Source: Alphaproteobacteria bacterium UBA1301
Lineage (GTDB): Bacteria; Pseudomonadota; Alphaproteobacteria; Micropepsales; Micropepsaceae
Assembly (NCBI GenBank): GCA_002307725.1
Contig: DBUB01000008.1
Location: forward strand, 94,329-158,328
Reading direction: 5' to 3'
DNA length: 64,000 bases
Shown: positions 26,304 through 35,503 of the stretch, in pieces
How positions within the stretch are numbered: the stretch's first letter is position 1
How the letters are laid out: each line of letters opens with the position of its first letter
Notes under the pieces: generated by a model
The model's database searches: none
Told to the model about the DNA's origin: nothing
The model's input: the letters and a program-made list of their open reading frames with translations, nothing else
Translations under genes and position numbers: made by a program

Positions 26304-28112
26304 CTATTTTGCTGTTTTTGGAACGACACAGACGAAGCTTTCCGCCTTCTCCGTGTCACCCTTGCCGTCGTATTGCGCGATGGCCGGATATGGGCACAGC
26401 GGCCGTTCGCGATTCGGCCACGGCGACATCGGACTGGCCTTGGCGACGATACGATCAGGCGCGGACCCCTTCTCGACCCATTTGACCAACGTGCCAAAAC
26501 CGTCGAATTGATCCGTGGACGGACCGCCTTGGCAGTGATTCATGCCCGGAACCGCGAACAGACGCACGGTATCAGCGGCCTGCCCGTTCATGCGAGCGTC
26601 GACTTCCGTCCACCACGCAATCGTGTCATTGACCGAGAACACCGGATCGGACGCGCCGTGATAGACGATGAGCTTGCCGCCATGCTTGCGGAACGCATCG
26701 AGATCGGGCGAGCGCGCATTGGTGTCATCCCACGCCGAACGGGGAAATTCCGCGTTCGTCGCGTAGATCGCCCGGGCATCTTTGTTGAAGTCGTAGGCCA
26801 TTAGGTAATCCATCGCCGGCTGCAATCCCGGCTCTAGCACCTTCGGCGGCGTCGAGAAGATCGTGGCCAGCGTCGCCGCTCCCATCGAGACGCCGACGGA
26901 CGGTCCGCCCGCGCCGGGCATCATCGGCGGCACACCCGGCTTGACCGGAGAACCCATGGTCCAACCACGCCAGTCGGAGCCCGCCATGCCGCCATCCCAC
27001 GGGAAGCTCACATACAGAGCTTCGCCCCTGGAATTGTGCGGTCCGGCGTAAAATTTCTTGATAGCGTCGATCTGGACTTTGCTGAGGCACGCGTCCGCCT
27101 TGCCGCTTTTGCATAACAGCTTCTTGAACTGCACGTCGACTTTCTTCGTCGTGCACTGCGAGAACGCGCCAACAATGCCGTCTTTCACACCGTCGTCGCC
27201 ATCACAGGCATCAAGAACGGCCTTGCGGGCGAGTTGAAGGTCGGCATCCGTAAAGGCCTCAGCAAGTTTGGCGACGGGAATACTGCTCCCTTTCTTGCCA
27301 CCCACCACCGCAGCGAACGCCTGCGTTGCCCAGGGATGGCCGAGCGCCGCCCGCGGCAGCGACATGCCGGGCGCACCGACCAAAATGCCGTCGAACGCAT
27401 TTGGGTAGCGTTCCGCGAAGGCCAAGCCTTCCTGCCCGCCCTTGGAACAACCGGCATAATAGTTGTGCACCGGCGCCTTGTCGTAGAAGCGCGCGATGAT
27501 CACCTGTGCTGCATCATAGCTCGCCTTCAGCGCGGCGTGACCGTAATCGGCCCGCGCCTGCGCGTCGCGCCCGAAAGCCGCCGTGCCACCCTTAGCCGGA
27601 TCGGCATTGATCTCATTGGAATGTCCCGAATCGTCGCTGACCACGGCATAGCCTGCGGCAATCGCCGGCGGCGAACGGAAGCCGATCATGCCGATGGCGG
27701 CACCAAGGTTGCCGTCCGTGCCGCCGCCGCCTTCAAACAGCATGCGTCCGTTCCAGTTCTCGGGCAGGCGGACATGGAAGCGAATGGCATAAGGTTCGCC
27801 ATCGGCGCCTTTGCGCTCGTTGAGGATGCCCTTGATCTCGCAATGCGCCGGCAGCGGCGGCGTCTTCATGCCCATGAAGCCGAGATCGGCGGTAGCACCG
27901 TCGGGATGAGAATCGGCACTGAGAATACGCATGCCGGGAATGGCGTTCGACGCCAAAGCGGCGCAACGCTCAGCCACTGTCGGCGGCGTCGACGCCTTGA
28001 CGACTTCCTTTTGCGGTGCGCACGCCGCCACCGTCACGAGAACGGCGGATGCAACGGACGTCAACAACAATGCGGAATACCGATGCCGCCGGATAACGGT
28101 AGCTTCCTCCAT
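26304..28112 (-). CDS. Tannase/feruloyl esterase family lipoprotein
   Basis: A 602-residue esterase of the fungal tannase/FaeB family. The N-terminus is a lipoprotein signal (VLVTVAAC, lipidated C31). The family's CS-D-HC signature is complete: C222-S223 in GCSKGG, D489 in HGASDP and H526-C527 in GMNHCQGG, where the two cysteines would form the disulfide joining Ser and His loops. A calcium-site-like acidic loop DACDGDDGVKDG lies at 301-312. Members cleave galloyl or hydroxycinnamoyl esters of sugars. The start at 28112 is 11 bases after the preceding stop, with AGGA upstream; the longer open frame runs through the neighbouring gene and is not used. Confidence 0.88.
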   Translation of the reverse strand: MEEATVIRRHRYSALLLTSVASAVLVTVAACAPQKEVVKASTPPTVAERCAALASNAIPGMRILSADSHPDGATADLGFMGMKTPPLPAHCEIKGILNERKGADGEPYAIRFHVRLPENWNGRMLFEGGGGTDGNLGAAIGMIGFRSPPAIAAGYAVVSDDSGHSNEINADPAKGGTAAFGRDAQARADYGHAALKASYDAAQVIIARFYDKAPVHNYYAGCSKGGQEGLAFAERYPNAFDGILVGAPGMSLPRAALGHPWATQAFAAVVGGKKGSSIPVAKLAEAFTDADLQLARKAVLDACDGDDGVKDGIVGAFSQCTTKKVDVQFKKLLCKSGKADACLSKVQIDAIKKFYAGPHNSRGEALYVSFPWDGGMAGSDWRGWTMGSPVKPGVPPMMPGAGGPSVGVSMGAATLATIFSTPPKVLEPGLQPAMDYLMAYDFNKDARAIYATNAEFPRSAWDDTNARSPDLDAFRKHGGKLIVYHGASDPVFSVNDTIAWWTEVDARMNGQAADTVRLFAVPGMNHCQGGPSTDQFDGFGTLVKWVEKGSAPDRIVAKASPMSPWPNRERPLCPYPAIAQYDGKGDTEKAESFVCVVPKTAK

Positions 28113-28123
28113 GGTCTGATATC

Positions 28124-29224
28124 CTATTTGCCGAGGTGACGATCGAAGAACCTCACAATTACGTCGTAGCAATCGCGCGATTCCGGAACATCCGGGTTGT
28201 AGAAGAAGCCGTGGAACATGCCTTCCCAGACGTGCAACTCGGCGTCGACGCCCGCTTTGACCAAGCGCGAGTGCGTGTACACCGCCGAGCTGAGTTCGAA
28301 GCCGCGCGTGCCGGTGATGATCAGAGTCGGGGGGAATTTTGCCAACACCGCCATCGAGGTGGCCGGCGAGACCAGCGGATCTTGGATATCGGCATGGGCG
28401 AGATAACCCATTGCCATCGGCTTGGCTCCGGGTGCGGGTTTCGGTGCGACGAACGGCATGCGCCCTTCGCCGGCCGGCGTCGAAATGTAGGCCGCATCGC
28501 CGCCGAAGCCGGCCACCGAGGTCATGCCGGCACAGAGCACGCCGATCGCACCGGGACGCGGCAAGCCGTGCTTCTGGAACCAGGCCACCGACATGCCGGT
28601 CAACATCCCGCCCGCCGAGCAACCATAGATGCCGATGTTCTCGGGTTTATACGTCTTGAGCAGTTCTTTGTAAGCCGCTGCCACATCTTCGCTGGCGGCT
28701 GGGAACTCGAACTTCGGACCCTGCCGGTAATCCAAACTGACAACCTTGATGTCGCCGAGAGCTGCGACCGGCATCGATTCGAGTTCGCCGCAAGCAGGCC
28801 AGCATCCGCTGAAGCCGCCGCCATGCAGATTGATCAGCACGCGCTTAGTGTTGCCCGGCGCAATGCCCTTCTTCGGCACATAGACGTAGGCATGGACACC
28901 GCCCACCGTCGTTTCCGCCCGGTTTACGGCAAACAGTGCCCGCTGCCGTTCGAGATAACCGACCAGGAGCGGGGGAATGCCGTTTGTCTGCGTCAACTGA
29001 TCGGGACGTTGCACACGCGTCAGATGATCGGCGAGATAAGCTTTGCCTTCGGGACTAAGATACTCGGAGACTGGAATATCCATCGCCGGAACGTGAACGG
29101 TGCCGTTGTCCTCGATCTTCAAAGGTTGCGGCATCGCCGGCGTCTGAGCCCACCCCGCAGATACGCATACGAGCAGTGCAATGGCGGTATAGCCGAACAG
29201 CGGACTCAACGTTCCGTGGCGCAT
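28124..29224 (-). CDS. HSL-type alpha/beta hydrolase, exported, catalytic Asp replaced
   Basis: A 367-residue HSL-type esterase with a signal peptide (about 1-26). The oxyanion motif HGGGF is at 134-138, the nucleophile is S203 in GCSAGG and the His is H338 in GMFHGFF. The position that holds the catalytic Asp in the other HSL enzyme of this window (TGTRD) reads TGTRG here (G308); E310, two residues on, may stand in. A GGAGGA site lies close to the ATG at 29224. It is the first gene of the operon continuing with the tannase and carboxylesterase genes, 56 bases after a LacI-type operator. Confidence 0.82.
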   Translation of the reverse strand: MRHGTLSPLFGYTAIALLVCVSAGWAQTPAMPQPLKIEDNGTVHVPAMDIPVSEYLSPEGKAYLADHLTRVQRPDQLTQTNGIPPLLVGYLERQRALFAVNRAETTVGGVHAYVYVPKKGIAPGNTKRVLINLHGGGFSGCWPACGELESMPVAALGDIKVVSLDYRQGPKFEFPAASEDVAAAYKELLKTYKPENIGIYGCSAGGMLTGMSVAWFQKHGLPRPGAIGVLCAGMTSVAGFGGDAAYISTPAGEGRMPFVAPKPAPGAKPMAMGYLAHADIQDPLVSPATSMAVLAKFPPTLIITGTRGFELSSAVYTHSRLVKAGVDAELHVWEGMFHGFFYNPDVPESRDCYDVIVRFFDRHLGK

Positions 29225-29279
29225 GATGTCTCCTCCAAGTGATCTTGTCGGGGCCGGTTGAATTCCGGCAAACCCTTTA

Positions 29280-29293
29280 TGCAATCGTTTGCA
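29280..29293. promoter_or_regulatory. LacI-type operator, esterase operon (minus strand)
   Basis: TGCAATCGTTTGCA, a near-perfect palindrome with central CG, 56 bases before the start of the HSL-type esterase gene, where it would overlap the promoter. Confidence 0.7.
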
Positions 29294-29592
29294 GTATAAC
29301 GCCAATACCGCACCGGTTCAACTGCTTTGTCCCTGGATGCGACCGCGCCGCCCGGTGGGCCGCGGCCAACTGACATTACCCCCGGCACGGGACGCTGAGG
29401 CATGAAGAGATAACCCAGAAGCAACTCGTCGATGCACCGCATGAACGCCAAGTCCCCGGCCGGCACAGGCTGAAGCGGGCGTCGTAGCCTCCGGTTCAGA
29501 GTCCCGCGGCCAGATCTTCAGGTGTGGCCACCAAAAAGCTAGATTCGGTCCACTGGGACACGGCTGCCACACTCAATGTATAGCAGAGATAT

Positions 29593-29606
29593 TGCAATCG
29601 TTTGCA
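29593..29606. promoter_or_regulatory. LacI-type operator, GDSL esterase-MFS operon (plus strand)
   Basis: TGCAATCGTTTGCA, identical to the site at 29280, 42 bases before the GDSL esterase start codon. Confidence 0.7.
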
Positions 29607-29647
29607 TTTTGGTGTTACTTGCTTCGAAAATCGGAGGAAAAGGGATC

Positions 29648-30910
29648 ATGAGTAGAATTAGTTGGGGCAAGGCGGCGGCGTTGTGCCTTGCGGCCGGAAT
29701 GATGCTGATGCCGGCCGAGGCGGCTTCCCACGGCACTGTCCATTGGTACGCAACCTGGACGGCGAGCCCATGGGACGGCAGCGGTCTTCCGCCCACCATG
29801 TTTGCCCCTTCAACCGAGACCTTCGTCAATCAGACCATCCGCCAGCAGATTACGCTCAGTCGTGGTGGCAGCCAGTTGCGCGTCCGGTTCTCCAACGAAT
29901 ATGCGAAGACGCCGCTCGCCATTGGTGCAGCCTCGATCGGCTATTCCAAATCCGGCACCATGGTGCACGTTCCGTTGACCTTCAGCGGCGCGGCCGCGAT
30001 CAAGGTATTCGCTGGCGCACCGATCGTTTCCGATCCCGTGGCTGCCGAGGTGCCGGATGGCGCCAAAATCGAAGTTAGCCTTTACCTGCCCGACCGCACA
30101 CCGGTAGCGACTATCCATCTGTTGGCCATGCAGCAAAGCTTGGTATCTGCCCCTGGCAATTACGTGCTGGCCGACGCCATGTCGGGCGCCACTCCGTTCG
30201 AATTCCGCGAAAAGATGAGCGGCCGGTCTTATCCTTCGCGCTTTGCCCTTTGCGAAGTCGATGCGGCCGGTCCAACACCCATTCGCACGGTAGTGGCGTT
30301 CGGAGACTCGATTACCGACGGCATGGGTTCGACAATCGGCACCGACCGGCGCTGGCCGGACTTTCTTTCCCGCCGGATCGTTGCGGCAAAGCTGAATCTT
30401 TCCGTCGTCAACCAAGGAATTGGTGGCAATCAGGTTCTGGCCAAGGGCATGGGCGACAGCGCGCTGTCGCGTTTTGATCGCGACGTCGTGGCATTGCCCG
30501 GCGCTTCCAGCGTCATCGTGATGGAAGGCATCAACGACATCGGATTTTCCGGGAATATGATCCCGGGGATGTCACGCCCCGATGTCATTCCTGCTGAGGA
30601 TATCATCCAAGGTTATCGCCAGTTGATTCTTCGCGCCCATGCACGAGGCATGCGAGTGATTGGCGCGACAATGACCCCGTTCGAGGGATCGCCCGCCTAT
30701 ACCAAGGACAAGGAAGCGGTCCGCGCGGCCGCCAACGCTTGGATCCGCACCAGCGGCGCTTTTGATGCGGTGGTTGATTTCGACGCGGTCACCCGCGATC
30801 CGCAAAACCCACAGAAGCTGAAGGCTGCGTTTAACGGCGGCGACTATATCCATCTCAACGATGCCGGGTATGATGCCATGGCGTCGGCGATCGATTTGTC
30901 CCAACTCTAG
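29648..30910 (+). CDS. SGNH/GDSL-type esterase, exported
   Basis: A 420-residue secreted SGNH hydrolase. A signal peptide (about 1-25) is followed by an N-terminal beta domain (about 28-205) and the SGNH domain with block I FGDSITDG (S221), the block II GIGGNQ, block III EGIND and block V DYIHLNDAGY (D and H of the triad). The layout matches the family annotated as GDSL lipases or polysaccharide deacetylase-like esterases that remove acetyl or other acyl groups from sugars. The start at 29648 is preferred over 29576 because GGAGGAAAAGGG precedes it and a signal peptide follows. Confidence 0.88.
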   Translation: MSRISWGKAAALCLAAGMMLMPAEAASHGTVHWYATWTASPWDGSGLPPTMFAPSTETFVNQTIRQQITLSRGGSQLRVRFSNEYAKTPLAIGAASIGYSKSGTMVHVPLTFSGAAAIKVFAGAPIVSDPVAAEVPDGAKIEVSLYLPDRTPVATIHLLAMQQSLVSAPGNYVLADAMSGATPFEFREKMSGRSYPSRFALCEVDAAGPTPIRTVVAFGDSITDGMGSTIGTDRRWPDFLSRRIVAAKLNLSVVNQGIGGNQVLAKGMGDSALSRFDRDVVALPGASSVIVMEGINDIGFSGNMIPGMSRPDVIPAEDIIQGYRQLILRAHARGMRVIGATMTPFEGSPAYTKDKEAVRAAANAWIRTSGAFDAVVDFDAVTRDPQNPQKLKAAFNGGDYIHLNDAGYDAMASAIDLSQL

Positions 30911-30915
30911 GCGAA

Positions 30916-30968
30916 GGGCCGGCGAGACGGATCGTCGTCAACGCCGGCCCGGCTGGGCCTTTCTTTGT
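30916..30968 (+). terminator. Terminator-like hairpin between esterase and MFS genes
   Basis: A 9-bp GC-rich stem (GGGCCGGCG at 30916-30924 with 30942-30950) is followed by CCTTTCTTTG. It starts 6 bases after the esterase stop and probably reduces transcription into the MFS gene rather than ending it, because no separate promoter is evident in the short gap. Confidence 0.55.
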
Positions 30969-31017
30969 AAAACTACCTATTACAGCGACCAGAACATAAT
31001 CATTGGGAAATCACCCC

Positions 31018-32271
31018 ATGCCAAGCAAAACGACCGCATCCACCGCAGGTAACAACACCACGATCAAGTGGCTGACCTGCCTGATGTTCATGATGTTCGC
31101 CATGACGTCCGACGCGGTCGGCAGCGTCATTCCCCAGCTGATCAAGGAATTCGGACTGAGCCTTACGGCGGCCGGAACGTTCCATTATGTACCGATGGCA
31201 GCGATTGCCTTGGGCGCCATCCTCCTCGGTTTCATGGCCGACCGGTTCGGACGGCAGGCCACGATTATTGTAGGGCTGGTGCTCTACGGCGTAAGTTCGG
31301 CGCTGTTCGCCTTTGGTAGTCACTTCGCCTACTTTGTCGCCCTGCTGGCCATATCCGGCTTCGGCGTCAGCATCTTTAAGACCGGCGCGCTGGCACTGGT
31401 CGGCGACATTACAAAATCGGCCAATGAACACTCATCGCTGATGAACACAGTGGAAGGCTTCTTTGCCACTGGTGCCATCATCGGCCCAGCCATCGTCGCA
31501 ACGCTTTTGGCGACAGGGTTTTCCTGGAAATGGCTTTACGTCGCCGCCGCGATGATCTGCGCGGTATTGATCGTCGTGTCACTGATGGTCAAATATCCCC
31601 ACAAGACAGTGACCCAGGCGCCTGCATCGCTCAGTCGAACGCTCAAGATGGGCCGCGATCCCTACGCTCTCGCCTTCTCCACCCTCATCATGCTCTACGT
31701 CGCTGTGGAAGTGGCCATCTACGTCTGGATGCCGACTTATCTCGCCGATTACCACGGCTCGTGGGTGTGGCTGCCGGTCTATGCCTTGTCGATCTTCTTC
31801 GTTCTGCGGGCGGCCGGCCGCTTTCTCGGCGCCTGGTTGATCCGTTTTGTGCCTTGGACGTGGCTTCTGGCAGTGTTCGGCGCGGCGATCTTCGCCTGCT
31901 TCGCCGGAGCCCTCGTCGGAGGAACCACCGCTGGGGCCTTCCTGCTGCCGGCTTCGGGCCTGTTCATGTCGGTGATATATCCAACCCTCAACTCCAAGGG
32001 TATCAGCTGCTTTCCAAAATCGGAACACGGCGCCGCCGCGGGCCTCATCCTGTTCTTTACCGCCGTTTCCGCCGCTGCAGCCCCGCTTGCCATGGGCGCA
32101 GTCAGCGACGCGTTCGGCGGCGTGCAATTCGGCTTCTGGCTGGCGACCGGATTCTCGGCGCTGCTGTTTGCCGGCCTCTTCGTGAACCTCATCTACAATC
32201 CTGCCAAGCGCCGCTTGGCCGAACTGGAGCGCGTGAACGCCGAAGCTGACGCCAATAGCACCGAGGCATAA
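31018..32271 (+). CDS. MFS transporter
   Basis: A 417-residue inner-membrane permease with about 12 hydrophobic helices and the MFS motif A GFMADRFGRQ between helices 2 and 3. The N-terminal cytoplasmic tail is Thr/Ser-rich. It follows the GDSL esterase on the same strand and converges on the LacI gene 6 bases away. It is the only inner-membrane transporter visible in the esterase locus, so it may carry the released sugar or the released acid; the sequence does not say which. The ATG at 31018 is preceded by a weak GGGAAA; a TTG at 31003 is an alternative. Confidence 0.88.
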   Translation: MPSKTTASTAGNNTTIKWLTCLMFMMFAMTSDAVGSVIPQLIKEFGLSLTAAGTFHYVPMAAIALGAILLGFMADRFGRQATIIVGLVLYGVSSALFAFGSHFAYFVALLAISGFGVSIFKTGALALVGDITKSANEHSSLMNTVEGFFATGAIIGPAIVATLLATGFSWKWLYVAAAMICAVLIVVSLMVKYPHKTVTQAPASLSRTLKMGRDPYALAFSTLIMLYVAVEVAIYVWMPTYLADYHGSWVWLPVYALSIFFVLRAAGRFLGAWLIRFVPWTWLLAVFGAAIFACFAGALVGGTTAGAFLLPASGLFMSVIYPTLNSKGISCFPKSEHGAAAGLILFFTAVSAAAAPLAMGAVSDAFGGVQFGFWLATGFSALLFAGLFVNLIYNPAKRRLAELERVNAEADANSTEA

Positions 32272-32277
32272 GAGCCC

Positions 32278-33315
32278 CTATTTGCGCGGCGGCATACAGC
32301 TCGATTCCCGGATGATCAGTTCAGGTGCCATGGTGATGGACTCTGTAGGTTCATCATCCATGCGCCGGAACAAAAGATCCACCAAATGGCGTGCACCGGT
32401 CGCGATATTCTGGCGCACTGTCGTCAGCGGCGGGTTGGTGTGCGCCGCCACCGTCAGGTCATCGTAGCCGACGACCGAGATATCCTGCGGTACACGCTTG
32501 CCAGCCGCGGCGATCGCCCGGATCGCGCTCATGGCGATGACGTCAGTAGCGCAGACGACGCCGTCGAACTTATCGCCCTTGGCGAGGAAGCTGGTCATGG
32601 CATCAAACGCCTGATCGGCCGTCATGTGGGTCGGAATGTTGCGTTTGGGCGCCGTGCCGCGCGGGCCATTGGCAATCGCCTGACTGTAGCCTTTGTAGCG
32701 CAAGCGCAGTTCCGGCACCTTGGTGTCCCCCAGAAAGACGACCTGACGACGCCCCAGCGACAACAGATGTTCGGTCGCAAGCCGTGCCCCGGCCACGTTA
32801 TCGGACCCAACCGTGCAATAAGACTGGCGTTCGATTTGGCCGCCCCAAACGACGAGCGGTTTGTACCGTCCGGCCACCGTCTCCATAGCCTCATGCTCGG
32901 TGCTCTGGCCAATGACGATGATGCCGTCGGACCGCTTGGAGCCAATCAGGTTGGTCAACCAGTCTTCCATCGGCGGGACCACTTTCTGCAGGAACAGTCC
33001 GTAGCCACGCTGCGTGATCTCGTCGGCCAAATGGCCGATCATCTGCACGAAGAAGGGATCGGTCAGCGGCTGCGCAACTTCATGGCCCAAAGGGAACACG
33101 ACACTGATAGATTGCGTACGCTGCAGCCGCAGACTGCGTGCTGTGGAATTTACCGTGTAGCCGTTCGTGCGGGCGATCTTCAGAATCTTTTCCCGCATGC
33201 TCTTTTCCACAAGCGAGCTGCCGGCCAAGGCACGTGAAACGGTTGAGGTGTGGACGCCTGCCAGCCTGGCGATGTCTGCCATTTTGGGCGGCCGGTTCTT
33301 ACCTTGGATGAGCAT
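32278..33315 (-). CDS. LacI-family transcriptional repressor
   Basis: A 345-residue regulator. The N-terminal helix-turn-helix (about 11-60) has MADIARLAGVHTSTVSRAL and a hinge with STARSLR; the remainder is the periplasmic-binding-protein-like sensor domain (SISVVFPLG, DGIIVIGQ, VVGYDDL). LacI proteins of this type bind palindromes with a central CG, matching the TGCAAWCGWTTGCA sites at 21493, 24030, 29280, 29593, 38781 and 42523. It is the only LacI-type gene in the window and sits centrally among those targets, so it is the obvious candidate regulator. No copy of the site is seen before its own gene. Confidence 0.92.
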   Translation of the reverse strand: MLIQGKNRPPKMADIARLAGVHTSTVSRALAGSSLVEKSMREKILKIARTNGYTVNSTARSLRLQRTQSISVVFPLGHEVAQPLTDPFFVQMIGHLADEITQRGYGLFLQKVVPPMEDWLTNLIGSKRSDGIIVIGQSTEHEAMETVAGRYKPLVVWGGQIERQSYCTVGSDNVAGARLATEHLLSLGRRQVVFLGDTKVPELRLRYKGYSQAIANGPRGTAPKRNIPTHMTADQAFDAMTSFLAKGDKFDGVVCATDVIAMSAIRAIAAAGKRVPQDISVVGYDDLTVAAHTNPPLTTVRQNIATGARHLVDLLFRRMDDEPTESITMAPELIIRESSCMPPRK

Positions 33316-33661
33316 CTTATCTCTACTTAATAGCCGATTTTGATTGTTAGCTCCTTTTTGGCGAAGGGGAAAGTCCGTTACTACTTATGGCACCGTCCGG
33401 GCCGCTTAGAAGCGCGGAAAACAGGTCCCAGGTAGGCCCCCTCCGGCAAAACCGGGAGTTTGCTTTGCTACGTCGTCCGCGCCGCCGATAGGGCCGCGTT
33501 CATCGCTACCGCGCTTTTGCATGTCTCTGCACCGCTTCATGGACGCTCCCCTTCGTTGCTGGGGCCGTTGCGGCATAGTTCCTGGTCTATTGTGCTCCGA
33601 TAGCCTGCCGATACCTTCGGCGTGCGCCTTCAAAATTCGTCTGGTCCGTGAGGCGATGATT
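33316..33661. other. Intergenic region between LacI gene and GH13 gene
   Basis: About 350 bases with no supported gene, terminator or operator. It must hold the promoter of the LacI gene on the minus strand, but I see no clear hexamers. Confidence 0.4.
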
Positions 33662-35365
33662 TCATCGGACCTGAAGCAGGTAGACACCGAACGGCTGCAC
33701 GTTGATTCCGGTCAAGGAAGCCGGATCATCACTCCCCGGCGTTTTGAGGAGCGTTTGCACACTTCGGTTCGCGATGCCAAACGGCTTCAGATCAAAACTG
33801 ACGTTCTGAGTCTCCGCTGTGAAATTGCAGACGACGACGACGGCTTCACCCTTCGGCCCTTTACGCAGCCATGACAGCACGTTGGGGTCAGAGGGATTGA
33901 GCATCACTTGCGAGCCCCCGTGTAGAGCGGCGTTTTCATGCTTCAGACGGCCCAGCGCCCGGAACCAAGCGAGAATCGAGTTGGGGTCCTTGTCTTCCGT
34001 GATCACATTGTTGGTCGCCGAACTTGCCGGAATCGGGAGCCAAGTCTGTACCCCTGGAGGGGAAAAGCCGGCGTTGGCTTCCGCCGTCCACTGCATAGGC
34101 GTCCGCTCGCCGTCGCGCCCCTTGAACTGCGGCCAGCCGATGAGGGCACCAGGGTCGCGCGCGTCCTCTTTGCGTGTAGGCGGCGTGGTGACCATCCCGA
34201 TTTCGTCGCCGTAGTAATACATGGTCGCCGCCCGCGATGCGAGCATGATGGTCGAAAGCACCCGACCGATATCGGTGTTGTGGACGCCATCACCGTAGCG
34301 GTCCCAGCGCGGCCGGTCGTGATTGTCGAGCACGAAAAGCGGCTCGTTGCCGTTCAACTTTGTCTGCGCTTCGGTGATCAGCGTGCGGAAGCTCGCCACA
34401 TCGAGCTTGTCGACGAAGCCGACCCGAAGATCCATCGGCATCTGCAACTCGTCGTTCTTCGGCCCGTACATCTTTCTAAGGTCGGAAACATCCTTGACCC
34501 AGGTTTCCCCGATGAGCACCACCTGCCGGTCGCGGAAGCTGTCGGCGACGCGGCGAAGCTGCTTTAGAACACCGTGCACCTCCGGCAGGTTGTCGGTATA
34601 TTTGTCGTCGAGCCTGTGGCCGCCGAAGAAGGCCGCGTAGGCGTCTCCTGGCGGGACTTCGACCATGGACGCGTCACGCAGTTTGGAATCTTCGAACAGC
34701 GCCGTGACCGCATCCAGACGGAATCCCGATACGCCGCGTTTGATCCAGAAACGCTCCACGTCATACATCGCCTTGGCGACCTTTGGATTGCGCCAGTTAA
34801 GGTCGGGCTGCTGAACAGCATAGCGGTGATAGTAGTACTGGCCGGTCTTGGCATCGTACTGCCATGCGCGCCAGTTATTCGGCGGTTGGCCCGGTCCCTT
34901 GCCGTCGCGCCAGACGTACCAGTCGCGCTTGGGATTATGCCGCGAGCTTGCTGATTCGATGAACCAGGGATGCTTGTCCGACGTGTGGTTCAACACCAAG
35001 TCCATGATGACTCGGATGTGGCGCTTATTGGCTTCAGCGATCAGCCGGTCGAAGTCCTGCAACGTACCGTAGGTGGGGTCGATGTTTTCGTAGTCGGAGA
35101 TGTCGTAACCGACGTCGACGTTCGGCGACGGATAGACCGGAGCCAGCCAGATGGCGTCGATTCCCAGGCTCTTAATGTAATCCAGACGTGACGTGATCCC
35201 GTTGAGATCGCCGATACCGTCGCCGTTCGAATCCTGAAAGCTGCGCGGATAGATCTCGTAGATGATCCCACCGCTCCACCATGCGGCGGCCTTTGCCTCG
35301 GCCGGGGAGCACCACAGTGCCAGGCCCATTGCCAACGCCGCCCAAACCCGCGCTCGTCCAAGCAT
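33662..35365 (-). CDS. Exported GH13 alpha-glucosidase (oligo-1,6-glucosidase-like)
   Basis: A 567-residue GH13 enzyme with a signal peptide (about 1-25), so it acts in the periplasm. The barrel starts with IIYEIYPRSFQDSNGDG, and shows DLVLNH (region I), nucleophile D218 in GFRLDAV, acid/base E287 in LIGETW and D350 in LDNHDR. The DIGDLNGI-type loop and the overall layout match alpha-glucosidases acting on short oligosaccharides or sucrose-like alpha-glucosides. It belongs by context to the esterase locus but has no LacI-type site upstream. It is the only glycosidase in this locus outside the cytoplasm. Confidence 0.9.
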   Translation of the reverse strand: MLGRARVWAALAMGLALWCSPAEAKAAAWWSGGIIYEIYPRSFQDSNGDGIGDLNGITSRLDYIKSLGIDAIWLAPVYPSPNVDVGYDISDYENIDPTYGTLQDFDRLIAEANKRHIRVIMDLVLNHTSDKHPWFIESASSRHNPKRDWYVWRDGKGPGQPPNNWRAWQYDAKTGQYYYHRYAVQQPDLNWRNPKVAKAMYDVERFWIKRGVSGFRLDAVTALFEDSKLRDASMVEVPPGDAYAAFFGGHRLDDKYTDNLPEVHGVLKQLRRVADSFRDRQVVLIGETWVKDVSDLRKMYGPKNDELQMPMDLRVGFVDKLDVASFRTLITEAQTKLNGNEPLFVLDNHDRPRWDRYGDGVHNTDIGRVLSTIMLASRAATMYYYGDEIGMVTTPPTRKEDARDPGALIGWPQFKGRDGERTPMQWTAEANAGFSPPGVQTWLPIPASSATNNVITEDKDPNSILAWFRALGRLKHENAALHGGSQVMLNPSDPNVLSWLRKGPKGEAVVVVCNFTAETQNVSFDLKPFGIANRSVQTLLKTPGSDDPASLTGINVQPFGVYLLQVR

Positions 35366-35453
35366 TCGTGTTGCCCTCGGTTCCTATATTGGGATGGAAA
35401 TCGCGCGTTCGCTAATCAATTGGGTTGCGCGGCCATGGGGCTTGCCTCCAGGC

Positions 35454-35487
35454 CTAAAAAGACCGGCCGGGGCACAAGGCCCCGGCC
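35454..35487 (-). terminator. Rho-independent terminator of TBDR4
   Basis: A perfect 9-bp stem (GGCCGGGGC, 35465-35473 with 35479-35487) with a 5-nt loop, followed on the minus strand by GGTCTTTTTA, 16 bases beyond the stop codon. Confidence 0.85.
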
Positions 35488-35503
35488 GCAACAAGTGTTT
35501 AAA

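Larger units (their letters stand above)
29225..29647. other. Divergent promoter region between two esterase operons
   Basis: No gene seen in these 423 bases. Two identical 14-mers, one near each end (29280-29293 and 29593-29606), face the divergent operons. The stretch between them has no motif I recognise. Confidence 0.6.
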
